Of a DNA stretch of 64,000 nucleotides, positions 62,101 through 64,000 are shown piece after piece. The stretch lies in contig QEYB01000448.1 in assembly GCA_017562135.1 (NCBI GenBank), forward strand, positions 2,046,001 through 2,110,000, written 5' to 3'. Numbering within the stretch: the first letter of the stretch is position 1; each line of letters starts with the position of its first letter. Below the pieces are notes generated by a model. That model was not told the DNA's origin. It ran no database searches and was given only the letters and a program-made list of their open reading frames with translations. Origin of the DNA: Dipylidium caninum. Its lineage: Eukaryota > Platyhelminthes > Cestoda > Cyclophyllidea > Dipylidiidae. The position numbers and the translations under genes are program-made.

Positions 62101-64000
62101 AGCCCATTTCGTTTCATTATTTTTTTATTTGAATTGCGCTCAATGGAATCAACACCTCATACGTTTTACTTAACGAGTGAACCCATTTCAACGAAGTGGT
62201 ATCGCTGCTACTTTTTACATAATAACCAGAATAAACCACCTATTTAGTTAAGCGTTGTGAGTAATTGCCCGCCTTAGAATTGCGCCCTCATCCCGAGCGC
62301 AACAACTTCAATCCGTCCATAAACCAAGTAGATCTATAATCGGCAATGCCAAATATGTATCACTTTCACATAATGGAGTCAACGAACAATGGGTTTTTCT
62401 TCCCTAATTTGTGCCTTATAATTCCTCCACCTTTCATAATTCAACACGCTACGTACAGTTCACCACTTCTCGTTTGTGTGAGTATTGCCGCTCATAAAGG
62501 CGGCTCTATTTTCCCCACTATTCTAATTCGCAATTTAACTGTGTTATTCTTTGCATGACGCTGATGGACGAAACATTTACTTTGTTCCATTATGGCTTAT
62601 TTCTCTTTCGCTACAAGCATTTTCTGCCTATTCCGCCTTTTTGGAATGTATCCTGCAATCACATCATTAACTCTTGTAAACGTGTCGATTGTTAATCCGT
62701 AGTAACAGACACCCTTTTCGTCCATTAATCCACTATCCAGTCCTCGGCTTTAATCACTAGTTAAAATCGGCTAAAACTTAGGTGTTTTTGTCGTTCTGTT
62801 GTTCCACTGTATTAATTTGTCCTATGGTCACAGAGCTATCAACCGTTCATCTATTCCAATTAAATCTCGCATATTATGATTGGTGTATTTAACTATCGGA
62901 ATAGGTTGCTTCTAACCCTCCAATTTAAAGCAATCTTTGCCCATTAGTGGTGTATTTTATTTAAGTTAACTGTCCTTTCTTCGAGGCAAACTTTGGGAAA
63001 GAGTGTTAATTCGGATGAGGCAGCAGCAATGGGAGCTGTCTATCAGGCCGCCTCAAATACACGTGGATTTCTTGTAAAACGTTTTGTGCTTCGGGAATCA
63101 AGCCGATACCCACTTGCTGTGAGTCCGCTCTCAACCAGTAGCAGTGTCTATTATTCATGTCGTCGTCTCATTTTTCTCATTCCCTATTCAGGTTACCTTT
63201 CCCCGTATCTCCCATGACAACGAGAGTGATTCCATCGTAAGCGAACTTATCACTCGCGTTCTCTTCCCTATAAACAACCCCTTCCCCCAAAAACGCACCA
63301 TCAAGTTTCCTCGACTCCAAGACGACATATCCTTCCAAGTGCATTACGCCGAGAGCCCTGAAAGCCTCTCAAGGTCCATAACAGCAATCACCACCATTAT
63401 ATTTAATTTCTAACAGTAGATTTGCTTTTAAGCCTCCAATTTCTATCTTCCAGGTACCTTAATGGTGCCAGTGCAATATTGAATGTGAACATTTCGGGTG
63501 TGGGGATGGAGATAGAGAAATTTAAGAAGAGTGGACACTCACCTCAAGCAGTGAAAGCACACTTGGAATTGGATGCCAGTGGTATCATTCACTTGTCCGA
63601 GGTGAATCTCATCCTGACCCATGAGGCGTCGGAAAATAGAAGTGAAGGTGCTCCGTCTACCCTTAAGAGTAAGACTCTCATTCATAGCCTCCTTTTGTTC
63701 TTATTTAATTATACAATTTCATTCTCAGTGAGAAACGAATTTTTTCATTGTTGTCCGGATCTGTAGTATCCCATTGGATAAATAGTAAGTCAAGCCTGTC
63801 GCATGCCTATACCGCCACACTTTTAATATCTTTGCAATTGGAAATATCCCCATAAACAAGTATTACGTATCGTCACACTACTGTTTTAAACCCTTTTTTT
63901 ACGAAGGAGTTGTGCACTGCACAATGCATTTCAATCAGTTCTTATGTGTCATCTTCTAGACTCATGTCGTTTTTGAAAGGAGGATATGTCGGATACTTAA
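59161..64000 (+). CDS. HYOU1: Hypoxia up-regulated protein 1 / GRP170 (ER Hsp70-family), two frame breaks, 3' truncated by window
   Basis: Large Hsp70-like chaperone and nucleotide-exchange factor of the ER lumen. Recognised exons: 59161-59307, 59345-59376, 59408-59486, 59774-59925, 59958-60034, 60106-60336, 60441-60510, 60686-60873, 61550-61789, 62986-63118, 63192-63373, 63454-63668. They cover roughly the first 57% of a typical 1,000-residue protein; the rest lies beyond the window. A signal peptide (hydrophobic core LLLLLLAFPFCYG) precedes the ATPase domain: AIDLGTDVTKVAVV, MPMEIVLD, TAVITVPSYFTQSERRA, DVGATGTT, NSDEAAAMGAVYQAA. The substrate-binding beta domain follows (HLELDASGIIHLSEV). 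One base must be dropped at G4 60701-60704 and at G6 61736-61741 to keep the frame. A possible further exon from 63729 meets a stop after 12 codons and is doubtful. Introns grow along the gene: 37, 31, 287, 32, 71, 104, 175, 676, 1,196 nt, then 73 and 80. Confidence 0.9.
60701..60704 (+). other. Frame break in HYOU1 at a G4 homopolymer
   Basis: The splice phase from the previous exon gives ASDTILG. The downstream conserved frame is TNAFIDRLQAHLVNRF. They are offset by one base across CTGGGGAACG. Dropping one G yields SDTILGTNAF, aligning with the family's FDRTLGG segment, and restores the exon's donor phase. Confidence 0.8.
61736..61741 (+). other. Frame break in HYOU1 at a G6 homopolymer
   Basis: Frame before: REVIVFGGG. 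Frame after: SRIPIIQAAILSATN. Dropping one G gives VIVFGGGSRIP, same length as the Hsp70 phosphate-2 loop segment (VILVGGATRVP in human), and fixes the phase of the donor at 61790. Confidence 0.82.

Noticed and set aside
63729..63766. Terminal HYOU1 exon ending at TAG 63764-63766
   Set aside because: It would truncate the chaperone at about 57% of its length with an unrelated 12-residue tail; more likely the true next exon lies beyond the window.
1..64000. tRNA, rRNA, CRISPR and intact transposon genes
   Set aside because: No tRNA B-box with a foldable partner, no rRNA-like block, no regularly spaced repeats and no transposase or reverse transcriptase motifs were seen on either strand by eye.

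Overview
The window is nuclear DNA from an animal, and most likely from a flatworm of the tapeworm (cestode) type. The genes are intron-rich single-copy metazoan genes. Many introns are only 25-45 nt long and sit beside introns of 1-3 kb. GC content looks moderate and there is little obvious repeat. The taxon is inferred from this architecture, not from a species-specific sequence.

Ten protein-coding genes can be rebuilt exon by exon. From left to right: GMPPB (GDP-mannose pyrophosphorylase, +, 1220-5641); a ubinuclein (HIRA-complex histone chaperone subunit, -, 7222-12169); TMEM201/Samp1 (inner nuclear membrane, -, 13887-15707); Elongin-A (+, 17071-21408); an insulin-receptor-type tyrosine kinase (-, 23047-38398); Cullin-2 (-, 39472-44126); DNAI7/CASC1 (axonemal dynein-associated, +, about 44779-53291); NDUFA2 (complex I, -, 53395-53985); COPE (coatomer epsilon, +, 54749-57488); and HYOU1/GRP170 (ER Hsp70-family chaperone, + from 59161, cut by the right edge). 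There is no operon logic. Most of the proteins are housekeeping. One functional link stands out: Elongin-A and Cullin-2 belong to the same Elongin BC/cullin-RING ubiquitin ligase world.

The layout is compact. TMEM201/ELOA, CUL2/DNAI7 and NDUFA2/COPE are head-to-head pairs sharing 0.65-1.4 kb. DNAI7 and NDUFA2 converge with only 103 bp between their stop codons. Several genes (GMPPB, HYOU1, COPE) have tiny introns at the 5' end and long ones at the 3' end.

The most unusual observation is five apparent one-base insertions, all in G or C homopolymers of 4-6 bases, breaking the frames of TMEM201 (1), ELOA (2) and HYOU1 (2). Removing one G/C in each case restores the conserved protein and the splice phases. 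This points to consensus error, but needs reads to decide. Other points are an insulin receptor with an altered activation loop, a long N-lobe insertion and one exon junction I could not resolve; an NDUFA2 that lacks both family cysteines; and a likely GC-AG intron in TMEM201. I found no rRNA, tRNA, CRISPR, intact transposon or wholly new gene system.
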